Made by a program: the position numbers and the translations under genes
Shown: positions 63,808-64,000 of the stretch, in pieces
How the letters are laid out: each line of letters begins with the position of its first letter
How positions within the stretch are numbered: the stretch's first letter is position 1
The notes under the pieces: generated by a model
Seen by the model: the letters and a program-made list of their open reading frames with translations, nothing else
The model's database searches: none
What the model was told of the DNA's origin: nothing
NCBI GenBank assembly: GCA_963757605.1
Contig: CAVWSF010000002.1
Coordinates: 236,212 to 300,211, forward strand
Origin: JAICJC01 sp963757605
Lineage (GTDB): Bacteria; Actinomycetota; Thermoleophilia; Gaiellales; JAICJC01
Length of the DNA stretch: 64,000 nt
Direction: 5' to 3'

Positions 63808-63969
63808 GTGTCCGTTCTTTCGCTTCTTCGCAGCACCGACGAGTCCGGCCAGACGATGGCCGAGTACGCCGTCGTCCTCGGCGTCATCGTGATCGCCGTC
63901 GTCGTGACGCTCGGTCTGCTCTCGACCGCGATTCAGAATCTTCTGAACAGCGTCATCGCGTCGCTCTAG
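63808..63969 (+). CDS. Flp/Fap-type pilin subunit
   Basis: 53 residues: SLLRSTDESGQTMAEYAVVLGVIVIAVVVTLGLLSTAIQNLLNSVIASL. The short leader before GQTMAEY with Glu, then one hydrophobic helix, is the class of type IVb Flp pilins that are cleaved by a prepilin peptidase and assembled by Tad machinery. GTG start chosen by length; an ATG at 63733 would add an implausible leader. Tad genes would be expected beyond the window. Confidence 0.88.
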   Translation: MSVLSLLRSTDESGQTMAEYAVVLGVIVIAVVVTLGLLSTAIQNLLNSVIASL

Positions 63970-64000
63970 ACCGGCGGAACCCCTTTCAGGTCTCCGGCGT

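Overview
The window is GC-rich bacterial DNA with frequent GTG starts and many genes joined by 4-base ATGA or GTGA stop/start overlaps. Gene content (large NAD-dependent glutamate dehydrogenase, short-type Gnd, SPW-repeat protein, PadR/Lrp/TetR regulators, Flp pilin) fits a high-GC actinomycetote, possibly class Thermoleophilia; that placement is inference. Many conserved genes are broken by single-base indels, mostly apparent extra bases, while their neighbours are intact. This looks more like draft or long-read indel error than mass gene decay. A few loci (aldehyde dehydrogenase near 30 kb, response regulator near 36 kb) also lack internal segments and look genuinely decayed or mis-joined.

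Layout. 0-3.7 kb: phosphate uptake and sensing (pstC-pstA-pstB-phoU-like-response regulator). 4.2-9.0 kb: NAD-glutamate dehydrogenase. 9.2-12.8 kb, minus strand: sulfate ABC importer, with a divergent XRE regulator and then a 207-bp fold-back element. 13.4-24.3 kb: thioredoxin-domain DUF255 protein, rpiA, DNA methyltransferase, acyl-lipid desaturase, metallo-beta-lactamase and HhH-GPD proteins, SDR, a MOSC plus iron-dependent alcohol dehydrogenase reading frame, ferritin, an XRE/membrane pair behind a large palindromic operator, and a SIS sugar isomerase. 24.4-27.1 kb: pgi and gnd. 27.2-41.5 kb: mostly single genes (PadR, YdcZ, Usp, threonine dehydratase, GGDEF/HD-GYP, EamA, Lrp, MFS, DHFR-like, MetE-like, RCK channel, TetR, SPW).

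41.6-46.5 kb is a tight plus-strand cluster: a BchC-like dehydrogenase, a divergent PTPS/QueD-like protein, a GT4 glycosyltransferase, a methyltransferase, a flippase-like membrane protein and a RibD-type reductase. Opposite it lie a CDP-alcohol phosphotransferase/phosphatase-superfamily fusion and an acyltransferase. Together they suggest an uncharacterised pterin- or pyrimidine-linked glycoconjugate pathway.

51.2-61.7 kb is an integrative element in the 3' half of tRNA-Asp: 48-bp direct repeats, a tyrosine integrase and excisionase-like gene beside the intact tRNA, two nested IS3 remnants, and toxin-antitoxin-like genes. Its cargo is an ECF-sigma-linked module of MauE-like, MauD-like and Tat-exported, 22-cysteine MauA-like proteins, plus membrane proteins and two paralogues of one unrecognised domain. 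There is no MauB heavy chain and no MauG. This module is the best candidate for an undescribed system. The window ends with a GH15 glycosidase and a Flp-type pilin.
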